This document shows positions 1 through 8,654 of a DNA stretch of 44,061 nt, one piece after another. The notes below the pieces were generated by a model. The model did not search any database and had not been told where the DNA came from. It saw nothing but the letters and a program-made list of their open reading frames with translations. The first letter of the stretch is position 1, and each line of letters begins with the position of its first letter. The DNA is from Candidatus Cloacimonadota bacterium (GTDB taxonomy: Bacteria; Cloacimonadota; Cloacimonadia; Cloacimonadales; JAIOQZ01), in the NCBI GenBank assembly GCA_021108395.1, contig JAIOQZ010000037.1, positions 1 through 44,061 of the forward strand, given 5' to 3'. The translations under genes and the position numbers were made by a program.

Positions 1-2
1 CG

Positions 3-122
3 CAGAAGGCGGGTGAACATAGCGTCACCTGGACAGCCGAAGGCTGTGCATCGGGGGTGTATTTCTATCGCCTGTCCAGTGACGGTCGCACCCAAGTGCG
101 CAAGATGTTATTGATGAAATAG
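3..122 (+). CDS. C-terminal tail of a secreted protein with a FlgD-Ig/T9SS-like sorting domain (5' end outside the window)
   Basis: Only the last 39 codons are in the window, read in frame 3 and ending in TAG at 120-122. The peptide contains SGVYFYRL, followed by a short charged stretch and the ending RKMLLMK. This is the typical end of the FlgD-Ig-like or Por-secretion-type C-terminal domain, and it closely resembles the ends of the proteins at 7003-8652 and 35602-38595. By family knowledge such domains target secreted proteins to the cell surface in FCB-group bacteria. The function of the missing N-terminal part cannot be told. Confidence 0.75.
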   Translation, partial: QKAGEHSVTWTAEGCASGVYFYRLSSDGRTQVRKMLLMK

Positions 123-473
123 TACCCCAAGTTTTTGTCCTTAAGGAAAAATTGCAATCACTTGCAGGTTTTGTAAGTCATTGAAAAATCAGCATAATTA
201 TCAGAGACTACGCTCAGAATAAAATGCCAGCATGTTTTCCATAAGGAAGAATTGCCGTCACTGGAAGTGGATGAAATGGAAAAATTGCCGTCACTTGCAG
301 TTTCCAAGAACGACTGCATCTAAACGACGAGGTATGAAAGAGATAAAGCCGTTCTTTGTCCATTCAACAAGTGGAAGTAGTGAAATCATGCTGTCACAAA
401 ATGAAAACATAGGTGTCACTTTGCAAGAAGGATGTCGTATGTGTATGGCTATCAATGGCATATGATATGAAAA
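123..473. other. Gene-poor stretch of 350 bp, AT-richer than its surroundings
   Basis: No convincing gene is visible. A 77-codon open frame on the plus strand (232-465) has no good ribosome binding site, and its only regularity is the translation of the short repeats at 245-300, so I do not call it. The stretch has more A and T than the neighbouring genes and holds three copies of a 23-bp repeat, listed separately. It lies between the end of a plus-strand gene and the 3' end of a minus-strand tRNA gene, so any terminators for both could lie here. I see no strong hairpin plus T-run. Confidence 0.6.
145..300 (+). repeat. Three copies of a 23-bp repeat (145-167, 245-267, 278-300)
   Basis: The copies share the pattern GGAARAATTGC, two variable bases, TCACT, then TGCAG or GGAAG. 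Copies 1 and 3 differ at two positions in the middle (CAA versus CCG after TTG). Copy 2 differs from copy 3 at three positions. Start-to-start spacing is 100 and 33 bp, so this is not a regular array. A weaker echo, GTCACTTTGCAAG, lies near 413-425. The role is unknown: protein binding sites or remains of a small repeat element are both possible. Confidence 0.6.
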
Positions 474-551
474 TGGTCGGGATGACAGGATTTGAACCTG
501 CGACCGCTCGAACCCCATTCGAGTACGCTAGCCGGACTGCGCTACATCCCG
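474..551 (-). tRNA. tRNA-Pro, anticodon GGG
   Basis: Read on the minus strand, a 7-bp acceptor stem (CGGGATG, 551-545, with CATCCCG, 484-478) closes a full cloverleaf. The D arm carries AGTCCGGCTAGC. The anticodon stem CTCGA/TCGAG encloses the loop ATGGGGT, which gives anticodon GGG (proline). The T arm carries GGTTCAAATCC. The discriminator base is A, and CCA is encoded directly after it (complement of 474-476). The gene lies about 48 bp beyond the 3' end of uvrC on the same strand. Confidence 0.95.
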
Positions 552-599
552 ACGCAGGTGGACAAATGTGCTGTGCCGCACTTTATTGGCAAGAACTAT

Positions 600-2459
600 T
601 TAGGTTTCTTCGCCCTCGGTTCCCCCAGCCGGTTCGGACGGGTGCTCGCGCAGCCAGTCGAGGATGTGCCGCGCCGTCTTGAGTCCGATGCCAGGCGTCT
701 GCGCCAGCTCCACCACCGTCGCCTCCCGAATGCGTTCGACGCTGCCCAGCGCCTTGAGCATGGCGAACTTCTTTTCCCTGCCCACGCCGGGAATGGCGTC
801 CAGCTCACTGGCCAGAGTGCGGGCGCTACGCCGCTTGCGATGAAAAGTGATGGCGAAGCGGTGTGCCTCGTCGCGGATGCGCACCAACAGCCGCAGTGAC
901 GACGAATTGCGCGGCAACAGGATACCATCGCGGCGGCCGGGCAGAAAGACCTCCTCGACGCGCTTGGCCAGCGAGATCATCTCGATGTTTTCCACCTCGT
1001 GCTTGCGAACGATGTCCCAGGCGCGGTTGAGCTGCCCCTTGCCGCCGTCGATGACCAGCAGGTCGGCGCGCTCGTGCTTGTCGGGGGCAGTGAGATAGCG
1101 TTCGAGCGTCTCGGCCATGCTGGCAAAGTCGTCCTGGCCGGCCACCGTCTGCATGATGAAGTGGCGGTAGTGCTTCTTCTTCGGTTTGCCGTTCTCGAAA
1201 AACACCATCGAAGCGACCGTGTCTGTGCCCTGGATGGTGGAAATGTCGAAGCAGGCCATGCGGCGCGGTAGACGCACCAAGCCAAGCTTGTCCTTCAGCT
1301 CCTGCACCGGAAACACCGTGCGGGCGCTCTTGCGCATGTGGCGCAGCTTCCGCTCCTCGACGTGATTAAAGGCGTTCTCGCGGGCGATGAGGATGAGCCG
1401 CCGGTTGTCGCCCCGCTGAGGCAGGCGCAGCTTGTGGCCCAGCCATTCGTTCAGCAGGTCGAGGTCGTCGGGCTGCTCCTGTAGCAGAATGCGGTGGGGC
1501 AGGCGGTCGAGGCGCGAGGCGTAGTATTGCTTGAGAAAAGCGGCCATCATGACGGGGGTCGATTCACCGGCGGTGTTGTCGAGGTCGTAGGCCTCGCGGT
1601 GCAGCAGCTTGCCGGCCAGGATGCGCAGCACGGTCACGGCGGCTATGTCACCCTCGCGGTAGAATCCGACCACGTCGCGGTCGCGTCCGTCGGCAAAGAA
1701 AACGTTCTGCGAACGCATCATCCGCCTGATAGCCTCGATGCGGTCACGCAGTCCGGCGGCCTTCTCGAATTCGAGCCTCGCCGCCGCCTCGTCCATCCGC
1801 CGCTGCAAGTCCTCGATCACCTCCTCGCTGCGACCCTGAAGAAAGCGTACCACCTGCTTCACCGTGACGGCGTACTCCTCTTGGCCCACCGCCCCGATGC
1901 ACGGCCCGCTGCACTTGCCCAACTGGTAGTTCATGCAGGCGCGGTCATAGCGCTCGCCGTCGGTGGAGATAACACGCTTGCACGAGCGTAGCGGAAACAT
2001 CCACGAGATGGCGCGCAGGGTGCGGCGCACGGAGCCGGAATCGGTGTAGGGACCGAAGTAGCGCGAGCCGTCACGAACCATGTCGCGGGTGACTTCGATG
2101 CACGGAAAGGTGTCGCCGGTGATGCGGATGAAGGGATACTTCTTGTCGTCTTTCAGCATCACGTTATAGCGCGGTTTGTATTCCTTTATGAGGTTGGCCT
2201 CGAGCACCAGCGCCTCGTGTTCGTGCGTGGTGATGATGTACTCGAAGTCGCGGATGGCGGCCACCAGACGTTCGGTCTTGGCGTCGGGCAGGCTCTTGCC
2301 AAAGTACGAGCGCACCCGGTGCTTGAGGCTCCGCGCCTTGCCCACATAGATGACTTCACCGTCGGCGGCGTGCATGAGGTAAACGCCCGGTTTGGCGGGC
2401 AGCAGGGCGAGTTTTTTTTGTATCGCTGTGCGATTTATCGCCGTGCGATCTTGCGCCAC
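600..2459 (-). CDS. uvrC: Excinuclease ABC subunit C (UvrC)
   Basis: UvrC makes the dual incisions of nucleotide excision repair in complex with UvrB. The N-terminus carries the GIY-YIG nuclease domain (PGVYLM near residue 24 and VIYVGKARSLKHR near 36-48). A UVR domain for UvrB contact follows (around DEAAARLEFEKAAGLRDRI), then the RNase-H-like C-terminal nuclease, and two helix-hairpin-helix motifs at the end (AIPGVGREKK and QTPGIGLKTARHIL). I chose a GTG start at 2459-2457, giving 619 residues, close to the family's roughly 610. The frame stays open to 3104, but the extra part lies inside murJ and does not look like UvrC. The start overlaps the end of murJ by 25 bases, which suggests translational coupling. 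Confidence 0.93.
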   Translation of the reverse strand: MAQDRTAINRTAIQKKLALLPAKPGVYLMHAADGEVIYVGKARSLKHRVRSYFGKSLPDAKTERLVAAIRDFEYIITTHEHEALVLEANLIKEYKPRYNVMLKDDKKYPFIRITGDTFPCIEVTRDMVRDGSRYFGPYTDSGSVRRTLRAISWMFPLRSCKRVISTDGERYDRACMNYQLGKCSGPCIGAVGQEEYAVTVKQVVRFLQGRSEEVIEDLQRRMDEAAARLEFEKAAGLRDRIEAIRRMMRSQNVFFADGRDRDVVGFYREGDIAAVTVLRILAGKLLHREAYDLDNTAGESTPVMMAAFLKQYYASRLDRLPHRILLQEQPDDLDLLNEWLGHKLRLPQRGDNRRLILIARENAFNHVEERKLRHMRKSARTVFPVQELKDKLGLVRLPRRMACFDISTIQGTDTVASMVFFENGKPKKKHYRHFIMQTVAGQDDFASMAETLERYLTAPDKHERADLLVIDGGKGQLNRAWDIVRKHEVENIEMISLAKRVEEVFLPGRRDGILLPRNSSSLRLLVRIRDEAHRFAITFHRKRRSARTLASELDAIPGVGREKKFAMLKALGSVERIREATVVELAQTPGIGLKTARHILDWLREHPSEPAGGTEGEET

Positions 2460-4000
2460 AGCGTCCTCCCCACCTCGCGGCTCGACTCGACGCCCAGCAA
2501 CATCGCTCCACCGGCCGAGAGCGCCGCCCAGGCTGCAATCAGCGTCACCGTGCGCACCGCCAGCATAGCGAATCCAGCCGCCGACCACAGGCTTTCGCCC
2601 AGACACAGCAAAATATACAGCGCCAGCGACAGGACAAGCACCTTGCCCACCTGCCGCGATATGCTGCCTGGGCGAACATGCTCCAGGCGACGACGCATGG
2701 CGGCCAGCAGCAACACGGTCTGCAACATGGCGGCCAGGGCGGTGCCCAGAGCCAACCCGGCATGAGCCAGGAACTGCATGAGGATGAGGTCGAGGACGAT
2801 GTTGGCGGCGGCAGTGATGATGGAAATTTTCACCGGCGTTCGGGTGTCGCCGTGAGCGTAAAACACAGGCACGAGCACGCGGTTGAGGCTGAAGAAGACC
2901 AGTCCGACAGAGTAGCACAGCAGAGCGAGATAGCTCATTTCGAGGGCGCGCATGTCGAACGCGCCGCGCAGGAATAGCAGTTGGATGAACGAGTGCCCCT
3001 GGGCCGCGATGAGCGCCGTCACCGGCAGCATCAGCAGCACCATCGAGAGCATCGAGAAGCGCAGCTTGCGATTCAACTGCGGCCAGTCCTTTGTGGAAAC
3101 GCAACGCGAGAAGTGCGGAACGGCGGCAGTGCCCAGCGCCACGCCAAAGATGCCCAGTGGAAGCTGCATCAGCCGAAAGCCGTAGGTCAGCGCCGAGATA
3201 CTGCCCACCGCCAGCAGCGAGGCCAGCATGCGGTCAACAACAGCGTTCACCTGCCACACGGCGATGCCCAGCACGCCCGGCAGGAATCGCTGCCACAGCG
3301 CTCGCATCGCCTCGCCGCGCCACTCGAAGATCACCTTCAGTCGGTAGCCCACCCGACGCAGCAGCGGCCAGTTGACCGCCGCCTGCAACACGCCTCCGCC
3401 CAGCACGCCCAGCGAAAGCGCCACAGCAAGCTGTGGCGTGGTGGCGCCGGGCTCGAGCAGGGCAAACACGCCCAGCCCGGCAATCATGCCGATATTGAGA
3501 AAGGCGGAACTGAGCCCGGGAATGAAGTAGTAGTCGTGCGAGTTGAGAATGGCGATGAACGTCGAGGACATGCCCACGAGGAACAGATAGGGAAACATGA
3601 TACGAGTGAGCCGCATGGCCAGTTCGCTCGTTTCCGGCTCGAAGCCGGGGGCCATCAATCGCACCAGCAGCGGCGCCAGCAATACTCCCAGCGCACACAG
3701 CGCCGCCAGCAAACCGCTCAACAGACTCAACACCTTGAGTCCGAAGCGCAACTGCGCCGCCCGCCCCTGCTTGATGCCGATGTCCTGATAGATGGGCACA
3801 AACGCTGCCGCCAGCGCGCCCTCGCCAAACAGCCGCCGCAGCAGGTTGGGGATAATGAACGCCAGGTTGAAGGCGTCGGCGGCCCAGGTTGCGCCAAAGT
3901 AGAAGGCGAAAACGAGATCGCGGGCAAGGCCCAGCACACGGCTCATCATCACCGCCAGCGACATCGAGCCGGCGTGCGCGGCCAGGCGGTTACGACTCAT
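2435..4000 (-). CDS. murJ: Lipid II flippase MurJ (MviN family)
   Basis: This 521-residue polytopic membrane protein flips the peptidoglycan precursor lipid II across the inner membrane. The N-terminus has the family signature: AHAGSMSLAVMMSRVLGLARD, with the segment FYFGATWAADAFNLAFIIPNLLRRLFGEG spanning about residues 33-61. About 14 hydrophobic segments follow, as expected for the MOP exporter superfamily. The charged R-x-x-G-x-x-R/D pattern in helix 1 is present. The ATG start lies inside the last codons of the upstream nitroreductase gene (11-base overlap), and the 3' end overlaps uvrC. The gene therefore sits in the middle of a tightly packed minus-strand unit. Confidence 0.95.
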   Translation of the reverse strand: MSRNRLAAHAGSMSLAVMMSRVLGLARDLVFAFYFGATWAADAFNLAFIIPNLLRRLFGEGALAAAFVPIYQDIGIKQGRAAQLRFGLKVLSLLSGLLAALCALGVLLAPLLVRLMAPGFEPETSELAMRLTRIMFPYLFLVGMSSTFIAILNSHDYYFIPGLSSAFLNIGMIAGLGVFALLEPGATTPQLAVALSLGVLGGGVLQAAVNWPLLRRVGYRLKVIFEWRGEAMRALWQRFLPGVLGIAVWQVNAVVDRMLASLLAVGSISALTYGFRLMQLPLGIFGVALGTAAVPHFSRCVSTKDWPQLNRKLRFSMLSMVLLMLPVTALIAAQGHSFIQLLFLRGAFDMRALEMSYLALLCYSVGLVFFSLNRVLVPVFYAHGDTRTPVKISIITAAANIVLDLILMQFLAHAGLALGTALAAMLQTVLLLAAMRRRLEHVRPGSISRQVGKVLVLSLALYILLCLGESLWSAAGFAMLAVRTVTLIAAWAALSAGGAMLLGVESSREVGRTLWRKIARR

Positions 4001-4790
4001 CGGCGGGGGTGTCCTCGAGGTCGCTGCGGGGCGTTGTCAGCTCGAATCCGCAGGCCTCGAACTGCCGCAGCAGCTCGGCAGGGTCGGCGGCCCAGAGGCC
4101 GATCTTGCGGCAGATGTGCTCTGTCCACGAGTAGTTGTCGAGGTCGAAGGTTTCGTCCATGCCCTCGGGCAGCTTTATCATGGCGTTGAGTTTGCGGTAA
4201 TAATCCTGCGCCAGGTAGCCCTCGTCCATCACGCAGGCCGCTTCGTCGAGCTGCTCGTCGGTGAAGTCGGGATAGCGCCCCTCGAACAGCGTGAACGACA
4301 GCGGGAAGCGTGGCCGCGGCGGGGGTGTCTCGTCGGGGTAGCCCATTGTGAGCCCCACCAACGGAAACACGCGCGACGGCAGCTTCCAGCGCTCGCGCAA
4401 AGCCTTCGCCTGCATGGGCACAAAGCCAATGAAACATGTTCCCATGCCCAGCGCTTCAGCCGCCTGAACCATATTCTGAGCGCAATAGGCGGCATCCTGC
4501 GCGCCAAGTAGGAAACGAAAGAGATCGTTCAGCACAGGCTTCCAACCTCGACGCTGCATGATGCGGTCGAACTTGTGAAAATCGACGCAAACGATGAAGT
4601 AGAGCGGCGCATTGAACGGATGCCGCTCCGGCTCGCGGGACAGCAGCACAGAGTAGCTCTGTGTGGCGAACGGCGCCTGTCTGCCGGCGAGCGCCACCGC
4701 CTCGATGACGTCATCGGCAGGAACGGCGGGCTTGTAGCGGCGCACCGAGGCGCGGCTAAGCATTGCTTCGATGCAGGGGTGGTCATTCAT
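3990..4790 (-). CDS. Nitroreductase family protein (FMN-dependent)
   Basis: The 266-residue protein starts with the nitroreductase-type segment LSRASVRRYKPAVPADD, where conserved Arg residues bind FMN phosphate. It contains AQNMVQAAEALGMGTCFIG, the conserved helix and glycine turn of the family, and a later VGLTMGYPDE. The overall pattern resembles NfsA/NfsB-like NAD(P)H oxidoreductases, with a C-terminal extension (about residues 170-266) reminiscent of the NfsA branch. The substrate cannot be told. The start overlaps the end of the MATE gene by four bases (ATGA), and the end overlaps murJ, so it is part of the same operon. Confidence 0.88.
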   Translation of the reverse strand: MNDHPCIEAMLSRASVRRYKPAVPADDVIEAVALAGRQAPFATQSYSVLLSREPERHPFNAPLYFIVCVDFHKFDRIMQRRGWKPVLNDLFRFLLGAQDAAYCAQNMVQAAEALGMGTCFIGFVPMQAKALRERWKLPSRVFPLVGLTMGYPDETPPPRPRFPLSFTLFEGRYPDFTDEQLDEAACVMDEGYLAQDYYRKLNAMIKLPEGMDETFDLDNYSWTEHICRKIGLWAADPAELLRQFEACGFELTTPRSDLEDTPADES

Positions 4791-6169
4791 GATGCAACCT
4801 CCTGAGCCTGGGTCATGCGGTCAAACTGCCGCATCTGGCGAAAGAAAAAGATGCCAGTAATCAGCGCAGTGAGAGCGTCTGAGACGGGGAATGCCAGCCA
4901 GATGCCATCCAACTGAAACATCCTCGCAAAGACAAACACCAGCGGCAGCAGGAACAACACCTGCCGCGAGAGCGTCAACACCAGTGATTTCACCGGCTTG
5001 CCGATGGCCTGAAACAGACTGGCGCCCAATACCTGAAATCCAGCCACCGGCAGCATGAGCGACATCATGCGCAGGGCGTAGGCCGCCTGTCGGCGCAGTT
5101 CGGGATCGGTCGTGAAAATGCCGATTAGTTGATGCGCCAGCAATTGCACAACAATGAAACCGATGGTGGTGAGCGAGACTGCCGCCAACGCCGCCAGTTT
5201 GGCGGCGCGCTGAGTGAGATGGTAACGCCTGGCGCCAAAGTTGAACCCGGCCACAGGCTGCAATCCCTGCGCCACCCCGAATACAGACATGAAAATGAAC
5301 ATCATGATGCGGTGCACCAACCCAAACGCGGCGAGGGACATGGCACCACCGAGACTTCGCAGGGTTCGATTGAGCGTCACGAACAGCAGAATGCCTCCGA
5401 GCTGGCGGATTACTCCCGAGCTGCCTATGGCCAGCATTTCTGCCATTATGCGCCTGTCGGGGCGAAGATTGGACAGGCGCAAGTGTAGCACACTGTGCTT
5501 GCGCAAAAAGAACCGCAGCACCCACAGGGCCATGGCAGTCTGCGCGATGACCGTTGCCCATGCCGCGCCACGCACCCCCATGTGGAAACCGAAGATAAAT
5601 ATGGGATCGAGGATGATGTTGAGTCCCGCCGAGATGAGCATGGTAATCATGGCGAACTTGGCGCGGCCTTCGGAGCGGATGATGTTGTTCGAGGCGATGG
5701 CGAAGGTGAAAACGACGCTGCCCAGCAAAATGATGCGCCCATAGGCCATCGACTGTGGCAGGATCGATTCCGTTGCGCCGAAAAGCCGCATGATGGGTTC
5801 GAGATACAGCGAGCCGACCACTGCGAACAACCCGCTCAACACCAGCACGGTGAACATCGCGTTGCCCAGGGCGCGCTCGGCGCGAGGTATGTCGTTTGCG
5901 CCCAGCGCCCTCGATATGATGGACGAGCTGCCAATGCCTACCAAAACGCCCACTGCCAGCAGTGTCAGGTGGATGGGCATGGCCACCGAGATGGCCGCCA
6001 GAGCCAGCTTGCCCACGCCGCGACCCACAAAGATTGCATCGACTACGTTGTAGAGCGCCTGCACGACCATGCCGATGAAAGCCGGCAGAGAAAGGCGAAA
6101 GAGCAATGTGCCGACGTGCGGATCGGCCAGCACATGCCCGTTGAGGTTCTGGCGCGGCGTGTCGCCCAC
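4787..6169 (-). CDS. MATE family efflux transporter
   Basis: This 460-residue protein has about 12 hydrophobic segments and belongs to the MATE branch of the MOP superfamily, which exports cationic drugs or metabolites using Na+ or H+ gradients. Family features are LSLPAFIGMVVQALYNVVDAIFVG (residues 27-50), IGSSSIISRALGAND with the conserved GA-x-N/D turn, and a second, internally related half starting near residue 235. The start is GTG at 6169-6167, which shares one base with the TAG stop of the upstream gene. The next gene starts four bases before its stop. The substrate is unknown. Confidence 0.9.
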   Translation of the reverse strand: MGDTPRQNLNGHVLADPHVGTLLFRLSLPAFIGMVVQALYNVVDAIFVGRGVGKLALAAISVAMPIHLTLLAVGVLVGIGSSSIISRALGANDIPRAERALGNAMFTVLVLSGLFAVVGSLYLEPIMRLFGATESILPQSMAYGRIILLGSVVFTFAIASNNIIRSEGRAKFAMITMLISAGLNIILDPIFIFGFHMGVRGAAWATVIAQTAMALWVLRFFLRKHSVLHLRLSNLRPDRRIMAEMLAIGSSGVIRQLGGILLFVTLNRTLRSLGGAMSLAAFGLVHRIMMFIFMSVFGVAQGLQPVAGFNFGARRYHLTQRAAKLAALAAVSLTTIGFIVVQLLAHQLIGIFTTDPELRRQAAYALRMMSLMLPVAGFQVLGASLFQAIGKPVKSLVLTLSRQVLFLLPLVFVFARMFQLDGIWLAFPVSDALTALITGIFFFRQMRQFDRMTQAQEVAS

Positions 6170-6912
6170 TATCCGTCAATCTCCCAGAATTCGCGCAGCA
6201 CGATGTCGTCTCGTCGAGGCATCAGCTCGTGAAGAAGATAGCGGTGCTCCACGCCCACCACAACGGCGAGGCGTTTGCCCTTGAAGGCTTCCGCCACCTG
6301 GATGATGTGGTCGATCATGGCGCGATTGCGGTCGTACCAGAACTGGTGATAGGCGTTCCAGAACTGCACCAGTCCTGCGTAATTGGGATTGTCTTTCAGG
6401 ATGTCTGGGAACAGGTCGTGCCAGATGTTGTGGCGCATCCGCACAATGCGGTCAAAGCCTTCGCCATTGAGCGTAAACGCTCCGCTGTGCCGCACAAAGA
6501 AACGCTGGATGCCGCCCAGCTCATAGGCCATCGACATAACCTTCAGGAATGGCGATTCGCTCTCTCTCTGCTCGAGGTGAGTGCGCCACGTCTGTAGCTT
6601 CTCGTTGGCGTCGTCCTTGTGGCGGTTCACCTCGTCAAAGCGATTGGCGAAATCGGCCATGTCGATGGGAACGACACCGACACCCAACTGGTGTGCAGCA
6701 TCGAGCACGGCGCCAAACTCTGGGCGCACATCGCGCTCGAGCACAACCGACGGCAGCCAGCCGTCAGTCCCTGCCAGGTCAACCGGCAGATCCATCAGGA
6801 TCGCTTTTGGCGCGATGCCCGCAAGAATTTTGGTGATCTGCTCTGCCGGATATAGCGTGTTATCGGCGTGCCGATTGTGCAGTGTGCCTACAAGAATAAT
6901 GTCGGTGCTCAT
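6169..6912 (-). CDS. TraB/ChaN-superfamily-like protein of unknown function
   Basis: The 247-residue product starts MSTDIILVGTLHNRHADN at an ATG with GGGAG about 7 bases upstream. The frame continues to 7011, but the extra residues look unlike protein and have no ribosome binding site. The N-terminal VGTLHNRH, the central DLPVDLAG and VVPIDMADFANRFDE segments, and the late LAVVVGVEHRYLLHEL with a conserved GxEHR-type end recall the EreA/ChaN/TraB (Tiki) fold, in which a His and acidic residues sit at strand ends. There is no signal peptide, so it is probably cytoplasmic. It leads the operon with the MATE, nitroreductase, murJ and uvrC genes. The superfamily assignment is an inference from motif layout. 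Confidence 0.6.
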   Translation of the reverse strand: MSTDIILVGTLHNRHADNTLYPAEQITKILAGIAPKAILMDLPVDLAGTDGWLPSVVLERDVRPEFGAVLDAAHQLGVGVVPIDMADFANRFDEVNRHKDDANEKLQTWRTHLEQRESESPFLKVMSMAYELGGIQRFFVRHSGAFTLNGEGFDRIVRMRHNIWHDLFPDILKDNPNYAGLVQFWNAYHQFWYDRNRAMIDHIIQVAEAFKGKRLAVVVGVEHRYLLHELMPRRDDIVLREFWEIDG

Positions 6913-6942
6913 GACGCTTCTCCCAATCTTGCAATATTTCCT

Positions 6943-6972
6943 TTGACAGCAAAGGTGAGGTTGCGATACATT
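6943..6972 (+). promoter_or_regulatory. Candidate sigma-70-type promoter for the gene at 7003
   Basis: TTGACA at 6943-6948 matches the -35 consensus fully. TACATT at 6967-6972, 18 bp later, matches 4 of 6 positions of the -10 consensus. A transcript would begin near 6979, shortly before the AAGGAG ribosome binding site of the gene starting at 7003. It lies in the only divergent gap of this region. It is a sequence match only, and some FCB bacteria use other promoter forms. Confidence 0.4.
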
Positions 6973-7002
6973 TCCGTCAATAAGGAAACTTAAGGAGTTA
7001 AC

Positions 7003-8652
7003 ATGAAACACGCATCCTGCATTCTTCTTGTATTGTTTTTGGGAACGCAGTTAGTGGCCGATTTGGGGCCATTCCAGTCCATCCTGCGAGACATCCACCG
7101 CCAGTCGGCTCAATTCCAGAACAGCCACGAACACCAGGAGATACGCTCCACGCGAGACCGCGAATACGGCGTCGGCGACCAGGACACATTCTGGCGCTGG
7201 AACCTCACCGTGATGCCACCGGCGTGGGAAACGGAAATCGCCACCTGCCGCGCAGTGGGCGAGCACTGCTATGTCTTCGTCGCCGATAGCGAGTGGGACC
7301 TGCACATGGACCAGGACGATGTCGATCTGGTGCTGGGCTATCTCGAAGACGAGACCATGGCCGGCGACGACTTCGGCGCTATCGAAATGGACACGCTCGC
7401 CTTCGGGCCCATCCCCGACGAGCTTGACAACGATCCGCGCCTAATCGTCTATTACACCGCGCTCGGCAGTTTTAACGGCACTTCTTTCGACGGCTACTTC
7501 AGCTCCTACAACCAAGTCACCGAGGCCCAGGCGCAAATGATGAACCCCTCGGGCCACTCGAACGAGTGCGAGATGATTTATATGACCTGCCACCCGCTCA
7601 ATCCCACCGATCCCATCCGCATCTCGGTGCTGGCGCACGAACTGCAGCACCTCATCCACTGGGGCGGCGACATCAACGAGGATACATGGGTGGACGAAGG
7701 CTGCGCCGAGCTGGCTATGGTGCTGTTTGGCATGCCAGACCCCATCACCAGCTTCAACAGCAACCCCGACAACGACCTCACCAACTGGGACAACACAACC
7801 TTCGCCAGCTACGTCAAGGTGATGCTGTTCTTCACCTACCTCAACGAGCAATATGGTGGCGGCGACTTCATCAAGGACATCGTGAGTGAGCCATTGAACG
7901 GCATCAACGGCCTTCAGGCGCAGCTCGAGGCTTACCACCCCGGTACCTTGTTCGACGACGTATTCTTCGACTGGACAATCGCCAACTACCTCGACGATAC
8001 ATCCATCGACCAGGGACAGTATGGCTACACCGCCCTCGATCTGCCTGGCTTTCATGTGCAGAACCAGAATTCATCCTTTCCGGCTACCGGCAGTGGCAAC
8101 ATGCAGCAATGGGCCTCCGAATACTCTCGCCTGATGCCCCAGCAAAGCATGTCGCTCGCAGGTTGGGCAGAAGCCGACACAGATTTCAACCTGGCGCTGC
8201 TGACTGTCGGTGACGCCGGCATCGACACAACCGTCGAGAAGTTCACTGACGACACTTCCTACTACATCGAAACAGAGTTCTGGGAAGACCTGCACAGCAA
8301 TATCGTCCTGGTGTTCTCCGGCCTCGACAACGATATTGCCTACGAGTACGATATCGTGGACAACACCAGCGTTGACGACGAGACCGTACCCGTTGCGCCG
8401 TTGCGACTGAGCGTGGGGCCCAACCCGTTCCGTGCCACCTCGACGGTGCGTTTCTCGCTCAACCAGGCTGTTGCTGACATGCAAGTGAGCCTGTATGACA
8501 TTCGTGGCCGCCTGGTGCGGGAGCTTCCCGCCGGAATCACCGAGTGGAACGGCTGCGACGCTGAGGGACGCACAGCGCCTTCAGGCGTCTATCTCTATCG
8601 CGTTGAAGCTGATGGCGAGAGCTTTGCCGGCAAACTGCTGTTGACGAGGTAG
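7003..8652 (+). CDS. Secreted HExxH metallopeptidase-like protein with FlgD-Ig/T9SS-like C-terminal domain
   Basis: The 549-residue protein begins with a signal peptide (MKHASCILLVLFLGTQLVA) at an ATG preceded by AAGGAG. Residues 211-234 contain AHELQHLIHW followed by EDTWVDEGCAELA. This is a HExxH zinc site at 212-216 with a downstream conserved glutamate (E232), arranged as in M30 (hyicolysin-like) and related gluzincin peptidases. Residues about 465-549 form a FlgD-Ig-like sorting domain, with VGPNPF, LYDIRGRLVREL and SGVYLYRVEADG. Such proteins are exported and anchored or released at the surface. The ChaN-like gene follows after two bases. The natural substrate is unknown. Confidence 0.8.
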   Translation: MKHASCILLVLFLGTQLVADLGPFQSILRDIHRQSAQFQNSHEHQEIRSTRDREYGVGDQDTFWRWNLTVMPPAWETEIATCRAVGEHCYVFVADSEWDLHMDQDDVDLVLGYLEDETMAGDDFGAIEMDTLAFGPIPDELDNDPRLIVYYTALGSFNGTSFDGYFSSYNQVTEAQAQMMNPSGHSNECEMIYMTCHPLNPTDPIRISVLAHELQHLIHWGGDINEDTWVDEGCAELAMVLFGMPDPITSFNSNPDNDLTNWDNTTFASYVKVMLFFTYLNEQYGGGDFIKDIVSEPLNGINGLQAQLEAYHPGTLFDDVFFDWTIANYLDDTSIDQGQYGYTALDLPGFHVQNQNSSFPATGSGNMQQWASEYSRLMPQQSMSLAGWAEADTDFNLALLTVGDAGIDTTVEKFTDDTSYYIETEFWEDLHSNIVLVFSGLDNDIAYEYDIVDNTSVDDETVPVAPLRLSVGPNPFRATSTVRFSLNQAVADMQVSLYDIRGRLVRELPAGITEWNGCDAEGRTAPSGVYLYRVEADGESFAGKLLLTR

Positions 8653-8654
8653 GC

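Noticed and set aside
145-300. CRISPR array
   Set aside because: There are only three copies, spaced 100 and 33 bp, with no uniform spacers and no cas genes in the window.
232-465. Possible 77-residue plus-strand gene
   Set aside because: There is no ribosome binding site or recognisable domain, and its internal repeat KNCRH only reflects the DNA repeats at 245-300.
2460-3104. N-terminal extension of uvrC by 215 residues
   Set aside because: The extension overlaps murJ in another frame and reads as low-complexity shadow sequence. UvrC homology starts just after 2459 and the remaining length fits the family.
4821-6179. 452-codon open frame overlapping the MATE gene in another frame
   Set aside because: It is rich in R, H and Q and lacks hydrophobic segments. 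The MATE frame has full family features.
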